Shown: piece after piece, positions 1 to 6,856 of the stretch
How positions within the stretch are numbered: the first letter of the stretch is position 1
Layout of the letters: every line of letters begins with the position of its first letter
Assembly (NCBI RefSeq): GCF_021151785.1
Contig: NZ_JAGKWP010000094.1
Location: 1 to 9,083 of the forward strand
DNA from: Flavobacterium sp.
GTDB taxonomy: Bacteria; Bacteroidota; Bacteroidia; Flavobacteriales; Flavobacteriaceae
Length of the DNA: 9,083 bases
Direction: 5' to 3'
Program-made: the position numbers and the translations under genes
Notes under the pieces: generated by a model
Seen by the model: the letters and a program-made list of their open reading frames with translations, nothing else
Told to the model about the DNA's origin: nothing
Databases searched by the model: none

Positions 1-53
1 ACCCGGAGGATCGCGGTGAATTAAAAAAAGAATTTAAAATTCTTTTCATTTGA
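1..53 (+). CDS. C-terminal tail of an unrecognised gene cut by the left edge
   Basis: Reading from base 3, the plus strand encodes a short charged tail, PEDRGELKKEFKILFI, followed by TGA at 51-53. The other two plus frames stop at once (TAA in frame 1, TGA in frame 2). The composition, with acidic and basic residues then a hydrophobic end, looks like a real protein terminus rather than intergenic DNA, and the first 20 bases are more GC-rich than the A/T-rich spacer after the stop. Only 16 residues are visible, so I cannot assign a family. If real, the gene converges on prfC, with about 100 bp between the two stop codons. Confidence 0.45.
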   Translation, partial: PEDRGELKKEFKILFI

Positions 54-90
54 AAACAAATATCAACTATAGCCGTAGATGAAGTGGCGC

Positions 91-125
91 AAAAAAAGGG
101 TTGTCTAGTTTAAGACAGACCTTTT
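91..125 (-). terminator. Probable intrinsic terminator of prfC
   Basis: Read on the minus strand, about 29 nt after the prfC stop codon, an imperfect inverted repeat has arms 114-125 and 98-107 plus flanking bases: five outer pairs, a two-base mismatch and five inner pairs around a short loop. A run of seven T residues follows at once (A91-97 on the plus strand). The internal mismatch makes it a weaker call than the other terminators here. It could also stop plus-strand transcripts from the left-edge gene, but the plus-strand T run is only four bases. Confidence 0.55.
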
Positions 126-153
126 GCATAATGGAACACAAAACGTGTAATCC

Positions 154-1752
154 TTATTCTTTTTTATGATAATCGGAAGTAAAGTATAATTTTACACTTG
201 GATATTTAGATTGAGTCATTTGTATCGAAAAATCACTATCTGCAAGGAAAACCAATTGTCCATGTTTGTCATGACCTAAAAATTTTTGTTTTACACGTTT
301 AAACTCTGCAAATTCTTCATTCTTAGGGTCATCGGGTAATACCCAACATGCTTTATAAGCTGGGAAGTTTTCATAGGTACATTTAGCACCATATTCGTGT
401 TCTAAACGGTATTGAATTACTTCGTACTGTAAGGCACCAACGGTTCCAATTACTTTTCTACCATTCATTTCAATCGTAAATAATTGGGCAACCCCCTCAT
501 CCATTAATTGGTCTAAGCCTTTTTCTAACTGTTTAGCTTTTAATGGATCTGCATTGTTTACATAACGGAAATGCTCAGGTGAGAAGCTTGGAATTCCTTT
601 AAAATTCATTATTTCGCCTTCTGTTAAAGTATCGCCAATTTTAAAGTTTCCCGTGTCGTGTAAACCCACAATATCACCAGGATAGGAAATATCAACAATT
701 TCTTTTTTCTCTGCAAAAAAGGCATTCGGACTCGAGAATTTTAAGTTTTTTCCGTGTCTAACATGCAAATAAGGTTTATTACGCTCAAAAACTCCCGATA
801 CAATTTTAACAAACGCTAAACGATCACGGTGTTTGGGATCCATATTTGCATGAATTTTAAATACAAATCCACTGAATTTATTTTCGTCGGGTTGTACCAA
901 ACGGGTGTCCGATTCTTTAGGTTTAGGCTGTGGAGCAATTTCGATAAAAGCGTCTAAGAGTTCGCGTACACCAAAGTTATTTAATGCCGAACCAAAGAAT
1001 ACGGGTTGTAGTTTACCTGTTAAATAGGCTTCTCTATCAAATGCAGGATATACTTCTTCTACTAATTCTAATTCTTCGCGAAGCTTGTTGGCTGGTTTTT
1101 CGCCAATGATTTTTTCTAGTTCTGGACTATTAATATCACTAAATGCAATGGTTTCTTCAATGTTTTTACGACTATCGCCTTCGAAAAGATTAATGTTTTT
1201 TTCCCAAATGTTGTAAATACCTTGAAAATCATATCCCATTCCAATTGGGAAACTTAAAGGAGTAACATGCAATCCTAATTTTTTTTCTACTTCATCCATC
1301 AAATCAAATGCGTCTTTCCCTTCACGATCTAACTTGTTGATAAAAACAATCATAGGAATATTACGCATACGACAAACTTCTACTAATTTTTCGGTTTGTT
1401 CCTCTACCCCTTTAGCTACATCGATTACAACAATTACTGAATCTACAGCAGTTAATGTTCGAAAGGTGTCTTCTGCAAAATCCTTGTGACCAGGTGTATC
1501 TAAAATATTAATTTTTTTATCTTTATAATTGAAAGCTAACACCGATGTAGCCACTGAAATCCCTCTTTGACGTTCAATTTCCATGAAGTCAGAAGTCGCT
1601 CCTTTTTTAATTTTGTTACTTTTTACAGCTCCAGCTTCTTGAATAGCCCCTCCAAATAAAAGTAACTTTTCTGTTAGGGTTGTTTTTCCTGCATCGGGGT
1701 GGGAAATAATACCAAAGGTTCTTCTACGTGCGATTTCTTTTTCGAAACTCAT
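154..1752 (-). CDS. prfC: Peptide chain release factor 3 (RF3)
   Basis: RF3 is a cytoplasmic translational GTPase that recycles the class I release factors RF1/RF2 from the ribosome after peptide release. The 532-residue product matches the usual length (about 530). All GTPase motifs are visible: P-loop SHPDAGKT (17-24), switch I segment ERQRGISV (60-67), DTPGH (85-89), NKLD (139-142) and an RF3-type SFPIGMG (about 167-173). Domain II follows, then a C-terminal RF3-specific region containing GALQYEV. The frame is open six codons further to a TTG at 1770, but that TTG is part of a strong -7 promoter element, so ATG at 1752 is the supported start. The gene appears monocistronic: its own promoter follows the terminator of the upstream exonuclease gene, and a hairpin lies after its stop. 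Nothing is missing from the family's key residues. Confidence 0.96.
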   Translation of the reverse strand: MSFEKEIARRRTFGIISHPDAGKTTLTEKLLLFGGAIQEAGAVKSNKIKKGATSDFMEIERQRGISVATSVLAFNYKDKKINILDTPGHKDFAEDTFRTLTAVDSVIVVIDVAKGVEEQTEKLVEVCRMRNIPMIVFINKLDREGKDAFDLMDEVEKKLGLHVTPLSFPIGMGYDFQGIYNIWEKNINLFEGDSRKNIEETIAFSDINSPELEKIIGEKPANKLREELELVEEVYPAFDREAYLTGKLQPVFFGSALNNFGVRELLDAFIEIAPQPKPKESDTRLVQPDENKFSGFVFKIHANMDPKHRDRLAFVKIVSGVFERNKPYLHVRHGKNLKFSSPNAFFAEKKEIVDISYPGDIVGLHDTGNFKIGDTLTEGEIMNFKGIPSFSPEHFRYVNNADPLKAKQLEKGLDQLMDEGVAQLFTIEMNGRKVIGTVGALQYEVIQYRLEHEYGAKCTYENFPAYKACWVLPDDPKNEEFAEFKRVKQKFLGHDKHGQLVFLADSDFSIQMTQSKYPSVKLYFTSDYHKKE

Positions 1753-1767
1753 TTTAAAAAATTTTTG

Positions 1768-1775
1768 CAAAGGTA
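1768..1775 (-). promoter_or_regulatory. Bacteroidota-type -7 element of the prfC promoter
   Basis: The minus strand reads TACCTTTGC, an exact match to the Bacteroidota -7 consensus TAnnTTTG followed by C. The ATG of prfC is 15 bp further on, which leaves a leader of about 10 nt. The -33 position, 19 bp upstream (about 1795-1798), is only TTTT instead of TTTG and lies in the T run of the neighbouring terminator. Confidence 0.65.
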
Positions 1776-1790
1776 GTTATTCTCTAAACG

Positions 1791-1818
1791 AAAAAAAACC
1801 TTAGACTAACTAAGGTTT
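1791..1818 (-). terminator. Intrinsic terminator of the exonuclease operon
   Basis: On the minus strand, 14 nt after the exonuclease stop codon, a perfect 9-bp stem (AAACCTTAG paired with CTAAGGTTT; plus-strand arms 1796-1804 and 1810-1818) encloses a 5-nt loop. It runs into eight consecutive T residues (A1791-1798 on plus), three of which also form the stem base. This is a textbook rho-independent terminator. It separates the ogt-hydrolase-exonuclease unit from prfC. Confidence 0.85.
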
Positions 1819-1832
1819 CAATTATCAATAGA

Positions 1833-2546
1833 TTATATCTTTAAAATCTCATCTTCCTGTAGCAATTTTTCACCGCGAAGTCTTAAAATTACTTGAGCTA
1901 CAGCTACAACATCTTTTTCACAATAGGTAATAATTCGATCTAAATCTTTATCTATGTAATATACTTTAGCTACTTCACTTCCCTCAATATCGTCTTTAGG
2001 AGAAGGTATCCCTAATACTTTTGTAAGTAATTTTAGTGAAGTAAAATGCTTAAAATCTCCAAACTTCCATAACTCCATAGTGTCTAAATGAGTAACTTCC
2101 CAAGGTTTTTTACCCATAATATTCAATTTATTCGGCACTTTAACTCCGTGAATAAACATCCTTCTAATAATATAAGGAAAATCAAATTCTTTAGCATTAT
2201 GACCACATAATAAATGAACAGGCAACGAATAATGATTATTGATTAGGTTAGCAAAATCTTTTAAAATTTTATCTTCATCTCCATGAAAAGTGGTAACTCT
2301 AAACTGTTTTTTTCCCTTTTTAAAAGTAAAATAACCAACTGAAATACATATAATTTTACCAAATTCGGCCCAAATTCCAGCTCTTTCATAAAATTCCTCC
2401 GCTGTGAAATCATCTTTCCGCTGATACGCCGTTTTCTGAGTAAATAACTCTTTATAATCCTCATCTAATGATTCATAATTTTCAAACTCAGGAACTGTTT
2501 CAATGTCTAGAAATAAAATATTTTCTAACTGGATTAAATCTAACAT
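1833..2546 (-). CDS. Predicted 3'-5' exonuclease, PolB-like DEDD family
   Basis: A 237-residue protein of the RNase H-like DEDDy fold, resembling the proofreading domain of family-B DNA polymerases but standing alone (predicted PolB-like 3'-5' exonuclease family, DNA_pol_B_exo2). The three exonuclease motifs are intact: Exo I DIETVP with D14 and E16, Exo II GHNAKEFD with D122, and Exo III YCEKD with Y208 and D212. These four acids should hold the two catalytic metal ions. There is no signal peptide or membrane segment, so it is cytoplasmic. No polymerase domain is present, and the length fits the standalone family. The gene starts 8 bp after the stop of the serine hydrolase, indicating a shared transcript and perhaps coupled translation. 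Its natural substrate (DNA or RNA) cannot be told from sequence. Confidence 0.88.
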   Translation of the reverse strand: MLDLIQLENILFLDIETVPEFENYESLDEDYKELFTQKTAYQRKDDFTAEEFYERAGIWAEFGKIICISVGYFTFKKGKKQFRVTTFHGDEDKILKDFANLINNHYSLPVHLLCGHNAKEFDFPYIIRRMFIHGVKVPNKLNIMGKKPWEVTHLDTMELWKFGDFKHFTSLKLLTKVLGIPSPKDDIEGSEVAKVYYIDKDLDRIITYCEKDVVAVAQVILRLRGEKLLQEDEILKI

Positions 2547-2554
2547 AACAACTA

Positions 2555-3715
2555 CTATTTTTTACGTTTCTCAAGCATTTTATAAGCCTCTTCTACATAG
2601 ATATACAAATCATTACTATGCGGATCCGATTTTGTTTGTAAGCCTTTTAAATGACCTAATCGCACAATAATTAAATCATCTTGCGGAATTACGATTACAA
2701 ATTGGCCTAAATGACCACGCATGTAAAATAATTTTTTACCTTTAATTTCCTGTAACCACCAGCCATAACCATATTCTGGACTATCTTTGAATCTGGGTTG
2801 TAATGATTTAGCAATAAATGTAGAGTCCAATATTTGTTTCCCATTCCACTTTCCATATTGCTTATATAATTTTCCAAATCGGGCAAAATCTCTTGCATTA
2901 CTAGCAATACAACAATAGGCTTTTTCTATACCATCATTTTCATGATCTAATTGCCAAAAAGCATCATTTTCAGCACCCATAGGTTGCCAAAAAGACTTAG
3001 CAACATAGTCTGACAAATACATACCTGTAGCTTTTTCAATACACATGGCTAATAGCTGAGTTGCTCCACTTAAATATTTAAATGATTTTCCAGGCTTTTC
3101 ATTTACATCAAGTCCTAAAATAACTTTCTTCAAATCATCATCAAAGTAAGCTCTTGTTACAATTGAAAAAGGGCTATAATATCTTTCATCCCAGCTTAAT
3201 CCTGAGGCCATAGACGATAAATCACCAACGGAAACTTCTTTGGCATAAGTTCCTGTTAATTCGGGAAAAAAATCAACTACTTTTTGATCTAAACTTTTGA
3301 TTTTACCCTGCATAATTGCTTTTCCTAATGCGGCAGAAACCACACTTTTTGCCATTGAAAATGAATTAGTTTTAGAATTGACATTAAATCCATCAAAATA
3401 ACTTTCATGCCAAATACTATCATTTTTTATAATCAAATAGGCTATAGATTGTAATTCTTTGTGTGTTTGTGTTAATTTATCCGTTGCTACAACTGAATTA
3501 TAATCTTTGGCTAATGCCCAAGGTTGAGCAATTCCTTTTTTTAATATTCTATTTGGAAATTCTTTATAATCTTCTAAAAAAGCAGTAGTGTATCCTTTGA
3601 AATATATAGTTCTAACAGCACGCAACAAATAATCTACATCAAAAATGTACATTAAAAGAATACTACTAGCTAAAAGTAAAACTAGCCACTTGGTAATTTT
3701 TTTTAATAATTTCAT
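2555..3715 (-). CDS. Membrane-anchored serine hydrolase, beta-lactamase (S12/class C, NylB-like) family
   Basis: A 386-residue protein with an N-terminal membrane segment (about 10-25, LVLLLASSILLMYIF) preceded by lysines, and the catalytic domain probably outside the membrane. The beta-lactamase/penicillin-binding fold is shown by SMAK (S120 nucleophile, K123), Tyr-Leu-Ser at 214-216 in the place of the Tyr-x-Asn motif, and His-Leu-Gly at 335-337 in the place of Lys-Thr-Gly. These variants, with a GYGWW segment (316-320), fit the group that includes 6-aminohexanoate-dimer hydrolase and many esterases better than true class C beta-lactamases. The substrate is unknown, and resistance to beta-lactams should not be assumed. 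It sits between ogt (40-bp gap) and the exonuclease (8-bp gap). The start at ATG 3715 directly precedes the basic start of the membrane helix. Confidence 0.88.
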   Translation of the reverse strand: MKLLKKITKWLVLLLASSILLMYIFDVDYLLRAVRTIYFKGYTTAFLEDYKEFPNRILKKGIAQPWALAKDYNSVVATDKLTQTHKELQSIAYLIIKNDSIWHESYFDGFNVNSKTNSFSMAKSVVSAALGKAIMQGKIKSLDQKVVDFFPELTGTYAKEVSVGDLSSMASGLSWDERYYSPFSIVTRAYFDDDLKKVILGLDVNEKPGKSFKYLSGATQLLAMCIEKATGMYLSDYVAKSFWQPMGAENDAFWQLDHENDGIEKAYCCIASNARDFARFGKLYKQYGKWNGKQILDSTFIAKSLQPRFKDSPEYGYGWWLQEIKGKKLFYMRGHLGQFVIVIPQDDLIIVRLGHLKGLQTKSDPHSNDLYIYVEEAYKMLEKRKK

Positions 3716-3737
3716 ATAGTTTGAATTGAAATCTTTT

Positions 3738-3745
3738 GCAATGTA
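3738..3745 (-). promoter_or_regulatory. Possible -7 element in the ogt-hydrolase gap
   Basis: The minus strand reads TACATTGC, one base away from the TAnnTTTG consensus, 22 bp before the hydrolase ATG. A TTTG lies 16 bp upstream, inside the last codons of ogt, shorter than the usual 19-bp spacing. It could give the hydrolase and exonuclease transcription independent of ogt. The match is imperfect, so this is a weak call. Confidence 0.3.
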
Positions 3746-3755
3746 AGAAAAAGGA

Positions 3756-4229
3756 TTAAAACAAACATTGCTGTTTTACAGGATTTTCATGTGCTAGTAA
3801 CCATTTTTTTCTCCACAATCCACCAGCATAACCAATTAACGAACCGTCAGAACCAATAACTCGATGACATGGAATAACAATCCATAGTGGATTTTTTCCA
3901 TTAGCATTTGCCACAGCTCTAATAGCTTTTGGGTCTCCTAGCTGATTGGTAATCTCTTGATAAGAAACAGTCTTTCCAAAAGGAATTTGAAGTAATTGAT
4001 TCCATACTTTTTTTTGGAAATCCGTTCCTTTAGGGTTTAATTTTAAGTCAAATTGTTTTCTTTTCCCTTGGAAAAACTCTTCTATTTGCTGAGCTGCTTC
4101 TTCTAAATGAACAGGAATAGCTGTTGAAATTTTTTCAACCTCAGAAGTGATCGTTATTTTAGAAATTCCATCTAAATCACCTTCAATTAAAACGAACCCT
4201 AGTGGTGTTTGTAATGTAATTTGATCCAT
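3756..4229 (-). CDS. ogt: Methylated-DNA--[protein]-cysteine S-methyltransferase
   Basis: A suicide DNA-repair protein of the cytoplasm that moves the alkyl group from O6-alkylguanine (and O4-alkylthymine) to its own cysteine. In the 157-residue product the active-site motif is IPCHRV, with acceptor C121. Other family hallmarks are the helix-turn-helix with arginine finger R104 (RAVANANGKNP), Y90 in the SYQEI segment, and the GYAGGLWRK segment near 133-141. The short N-terminal domain and lack of an Ada-type metal or AraC domain place it with Ogt rather than Ada. The frame stays open to a TTG at 4283, but those extra 18 codons would translate the upstream terminator hairpin, and MDQITLQTPLG is the typical N-terminus, so ATG 4229 is chosen. 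The start codon touches the T run of the preceding gene's terminator, leaving no room for an ordinary leader. Confidence 0.95.
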   Translation of the reverse strand: MDQITLQTPLGFVLIEGDLDGISKITITSEVEKISTAIPVHLEEAAQQIEEFFQGKRKQFDLKLNPKGTDFQKKVWNQLLQIPFGKTVSYQEITNQLGDPKAIRAVANANGKNPLWIVIPCHRVIGSDGSLIGYAGGLWRKKWLLAHENPVKQQCLF

Positions 4230-4266
4230 AAAAAAATCCCGATAAGTGTAAAGCCTTACCGGGATT
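4230..4266 (-). terminator. Strong intrinsic terminator of the DUF1573 gene, abutting the ogt ATG
   Basis: On the minus strand, 22 nt after the DUF1573 gene's stop, a 12-bp stem (plus-strand arms 4235-4246 and 4255-4266; eleven Watson-Crick pairs and one G-U) encloses an 8-nt loop. A run of seven T residues (A4230-4236 on plus) follows at once and overlaps the base of the stem by two pairs. The next three bases are the ogt start codon. The hairpin has a CCCGG/TCGGG core, the most GC-rich element in the intergenic DNA here. It may act purely as a terminator, or also as a folded leader that controls ogt. Confidence 0.85.
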
Positions 4267-4288
4267 AAATATAATAAAAACAACTGAA

Positions 4289-4732
4289 TTATTTTGCAGC
4301 AGGAGCAGGTGTTTCTTCTGCTTGAACTGTACCTTTAATAGTTAAAATTTTAGGAGATGTATTTTCCTCACTTGTTGTAACTGTAATTGTTTTATGAAAA
4401 GCACCTGGAGAAGCAGCGTTATAAGTAGCTGTAACTGTTCCTTTTTCTCCTGGTTTAATTACACCTTTAGTCCAATTAGGTGTAGTACAACCACAAGAAG
4501 CTTTTACATCTTTCAATAAAATATCTTTTTTAGTTGTGTTTGTGAAAGTAAACTCATAAGAAACAGGTTTGTTTCTTTCAATTGTACCAAATTCATGAGT
4601 ATCTTTTTCCCATTTTAATTGAGATGGTGTTTGTGGAGCTACTTGAACTGTTGCTGGTTTAGCCTCAGCTTGTTGTGCAAATGATGCCGTTGTAGCAAAT
4701 AATGCAAAAGCAAGTAATTTAATAGTTTTCAT
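4289..4732 (-). CDS. Secreted DUF1573 domain protein
   Basis: A 147-residue exported protein of unknown function, common in Bacteroidota. A classic signal peptide (residues 1-19, ending SFA before QQ) is followed by an Ala/Pro-rich linker, then a single DUF1573 domain (about 38-136). Its hallmarks are visible: HEFGTI near 46-51, a SCGCT motif with C80 and C82, IKPGEKG at 92-98, and a closing TIKGTV strand. The domain has an immunoglobulin-like beta-sandwich look; the adjacent cysteines are conserved in the family. The tail is again Ala/Pro-rich. It has its own promoter and terminator, so it is monocistronic, and it is divergent from the two-component operon. No lipobox is present, so a periplasmic or surface-associated soluble protein is likely. 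The function cannot be stated. Confidence 0.9.
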   Translation of the reverse strand: MKTIKLLAFALFATTASFAQQAEAKPATVQVAPQTPSQLKWEKDTHEFGTIERNKPVSYEFTFTNTTKKDILLKDVKASCGCTTPNWTKGVIKPGEKGTVTATYNAASPGAFHKTITVTTSEENTSPKILTIKGTVQAEETPAPAAK

Positions 4733-4761
4733 ATTGTGATAATTTTTAATTTTGTTATTAG

Positions 4762-4769
4762 CAAATTTA
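4762..4769 (-). promoter_or_regulatory. -7 promoter element of the DUF1573 gene
   Basis: The minus strand reads TAAATTTGC, an exact TAnnTTTG match followed by C, 29 bp upstream of the ATG at 4732. The expected -33 position 19 bp upstream reads ACAG and does not match TTTG. The leader would be about 20 nt. Confidence 0.6.
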
Positions 4770-4790
4770 TGAACATTTTTATATATTTCT

Positions 4791-4842
4791 GTTAATCACT
4801 TATCTAAATGGTGTTAATGAGTTGTTAACATATTAGTTATCA
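4791..4842. promoter_or_regulatory. Phased GTTA direct repeats between divergent genes (candidate operator)
   Basis: The plus strand carries GTTAATC at 4791, GTTAATG at 4813, GTTAACA at 4824 and GTTATCA at 4836. The spacings are 22, 11 and 12 bp, about two, one and one helical turns, and the position at 4802 could be a degenerate copy. OmpR/PhoB-family regulators typically bind tandem half-sites spaced 10-11 bp, and the downstream operon encodes such a regulator, so autoregulation is a reasonable inference. The array lies upstream of the -7 element of the divergent DUF1573 gene, so that gene may also be a target. No clear TAnnTTTG element is seen for the plus-strand operon. In this A/T-rich DNA chance similarity is possible. 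Confidence 0.35.
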
Positions 4843-4883
4843 TCGATTTTTATAATAATATAGCTAAAAATTAGCTCTTAAAT

Positions 4884-6149
4884 ATGAAACTATCTAAACT
4901 AAATATAGTCATCTTAATTGGTTTTCTTGCCATTATCGGTGTGATTGTTATGCAATTATTGCTCATTAATAATGCTTATAATTTAGAAAAAAAAGAAACT
5001 GAAGATAAAATCTTTTTCACATTACAAGATGTACTTGAAAAATTGTATCGTGATAAAAATTCTAATTTGACAGTCACTGATCAAGTAAAAAAAGAATCGG
5101 ATAATTATTATATTGTCAATGTAAATGATGAATTTGAAAGCACCATTATTGAACATTATCTTACAGAAGAATTTTTAAGGCTAAAACTAGATTTGGCTTT
5201 TGAATACGCTGTATATAATTGCACGTCAAATTCTCTTGTCTATGGAAGTTACATTTCAAGTAAAGGTGAAAAAGAACCCATCAAATGTAGAACTTGCTTC
5301 ACTAAAAACAATGATTATACCTATTATTTTGCACTTCATTTCCCAGAACTAAAACAAAATTATTTTAAAAATTTAAACCAATATTGGATTTATACGGGTG
5401 TTTTATTTTTCCTTCTTATCATTTATGTATACTCTGTTTTATTAATGTTAAAACAAAAAAAATATACAGAGTTACAAAAAGATTTTATTAATAATATGAC
5501 ACATGAATTCAAAACACCTCTTGCTTCTATCTTGATAGCTTCAAATTATTCAAAAGAGCAACCAGAAATAAAAAACAATCCTAGATTGGCTCGTTATAAT
5601 CAAATAATCATTGATCAATCAAACAAACTAAACCAACATATAGAAAAAATTTTATATGTAGCTAAAACCGAAAGCAAACAAATGTTTATTGAAAAATCAA
5701 AAGTTGATTTGCTTCCTGTTTTGGAATTAGTTAAAGAAAATGTGTTTCTTAAATTCGAAAAAATCATTGAAGTTGATATTATTTGTTCCAAAAATTATTT
5801 AATCAATGCAGATAAATTTCATTTTTATAATGTATTATTCAACCTCGTAGACAATGCTGTAAAATATTCAGGGGAGAAACCAAAAATCAAACTAAAAGTA
5901 AAAGAAAAAAACAAGAAACTAGTAATCCAAATTTCGGATAATGGTTCAGGAATTCCAGAAAAAGACTTATCTTTCATTTTTGATAAATTTTATAGAGTAG
6001 CCCGAGAAGACAGTAAAGAAATTGAAGGATTCGGGATTGGTTTATCATATGTGAAAAAAATTTGCGACATGCACCATTGGAAAATTGAAATAAAAAACAA
6101 CAAAGAAGAAGGAATAACTGCTGAAATAATAATCCAAGATTATGAATAA
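4884..6149 (+). CDS. Two-component sensor histidine kinase
   Basis: A 421-residue inner-membrane kinase. TM1 is about residues 6-28, a periplasmic sensor about 29-166, and TM2 about 167-189. Next come a HisKA dimerisation domain with the H-box FINNMTHEFKTPL (phosphoacceptor H207) and a complete HATPase_c domain: N-box FNLVDNAVKYS (N320, N324), G1 DNGSG (352-356), F-box FDKF (366-369), G2 GFGIGL (382-387). The sensor matches no domain I can name; it holds three cysteines, C113 and a CRTC pair (C135, C138). There is no HAMP domain between TM2 and the H-box. It overlaps the regulator gene by 8 bp. The architecture resembles the RprX kinases of Bacteroidota, but I do not claim orthology. A small inverted repeat (4862-4876) precedes the start codon. 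Confidence 0.94.
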   Translation: MKLSKLNIVILIGFLAIIGVIVMQLLLINNAYNLEKKETEDKIFFTLQDVLEKLYRDKNSNLTVTDQVKKESDNYYIVNVNDEFESTIIEHYLTEEFLRLKLDLAFEYAVYNCTSNSLVYGSYISSKGEKEPIKCRTCFTKNNDYTYYFALHFPELKQNYFKNLNQYWIYTGVLFFLLIIYVYSVLLMLKQKKYTELQKDFINNMTHEFKTPLASILIASNYSKEQPEIKNNPRLARYNQIIIDQSNKLNQHIEKILYVAKTESKQMFIEKSKVDLLPVLELVKENVFLKFEKIIEVDIICSKNYLINADKFHFYNVLFNLVDNAVKYSGEKPKIKLKVKEKNKKLVIQISDNGSGIPEKDLSFIFDKFYRVAREDSKEIEGFGIGLSYVKKICDMHHWKIEIKNNKEEGITAEIIIQDYE

Positions 6150-6828
6150 AAAGAAAATACTTTATATAGAAGATGATGAAACATTAGCCTTTTTAACAGC
6201 TGATAATTTAGAACAATATTTCCATGTAACTCATTGTAATAATGGTAAAAAAGGATTCGAAAGTTTTTGTAAAGAAAGTTTTGATATAGTTGTGTTAGAC
6301 ATTATGCTACCTGATATGGATGGCTTTGAAATTGCAGAACACATTAGAAAAAAAAATCAAGAAATACCCATCATTTTTCTTTCTGCAAAAACAATGAAAG
6401 AGGACCGAATAAAAGGCTTAAAACTAGGCGCTGATGATTATCTTGTCAAACCTTATTCGATAGAAGAATTAATCTTAAAAATAGAAGTATTCCTAACTCG
6501 AAGTCAAAAAAATGGAGAAAAAAGCATTAAAAAGACCTATGAATTTGGCACATTTACTTTTGAACCAGAAAATTATTTAATCAAAAATAAAGATCAAAAA
6601 ATAACTCTAACCGAACGAGAAGCCCAATTACTAAAACTTTTTTTAGACCATCCAAATACCGTTTTAAAAAGAGAAAAAATCTTAATAGAACTTTGGGGAA
6701 GTGATGACTATTTTTTAGGTAGAAGTTTAGACGTGTTTATTTCTAGATTAAGAAAAATCATAAAGGAAGAACCTAATTTAGCTATTGAAAACATTCCAAG
6801 AGTAGGTTTTAAATGGGTAAATGAATGA
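6142..6828 (+). CDS. OmpR/PhoB-family response regulator
   Basis: A 228-residue cytoplasmic transcription regulator, the presumed partner of the overlapping kinase. The N-terminal receiver shows the acidic pocket E10-D11-D12, phosphoacceptor D53 in VLDIMLPDMDG, switch residues S81 and Y100, and K103 in VKPY. The C-terminal winged helix (about 132-227) has the LTEREAQLL start, the recognition region LGRSLDVFISRLRK (192-205), and a VGFKW end in place of the common GxGY wing. Length and domain order are typical of the family. Its ATG at 6142 lies inside the last codons of the kinase, which supports translational coupling. The domain layout is RprY-like, consistent with a housekeeping or stress regulator. 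The target genes are not evident, but the GTTA repeats upstream of the operon are candidates for its binding site. Confidence 0.95.
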   Translation: MNKKKILYIEDDETLAFLTADNLEQYFHVTHCNNGKKGFESFCKESFDIVVLDIMLPDMDGFEIAEHIRKKNQEIPIIFLSAKTMKEDRIKGLKLGADDYLVKPYSIEELILKIEVFLTRSQKNGEKSIKKTYEFGTFTFEPENYLIKNKDQKITLTEREAQLLKLFLDHPNTVLKREKILIELWGSDDYFLGRSLDVFISRLRKIIKEEPNLAIENIPRVGFKWVNE

Positions 6829-6856
6829 TATGAAGCAACTCAACATAGTATAAAAC

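Noticed and set aside
26..46. Nine-base A/T-rich inverted repeat near the end of the left-edge gene
   Set aside because: It lies inside the coding tail, has only one G-C pair per arm and a 3-nt loop, so it is weak as a terminator and likely a by-product of A/T-rich codons.
1753..1770. Six-codon N-terminal extension of prfC from TTG at 1770
   Set aside because: The TTG is inside an exact TAnnTTTG promoter element, and RF3 length and start fit ATG at 1752.
4230..4283. Eighteen-codon N-terminal extension of Ogt from TTG
   Set aside because: It would translate a strong terminator hairpin and adds residues not typical of the family.
4862..4876. AGCTAA-AAA-TTAGCT hairpin just before the kinase start
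   Set aside because: Six A/T-rich pairs with a 3-nt loop form a weak structure and may be chance; no regulatory claim is made.
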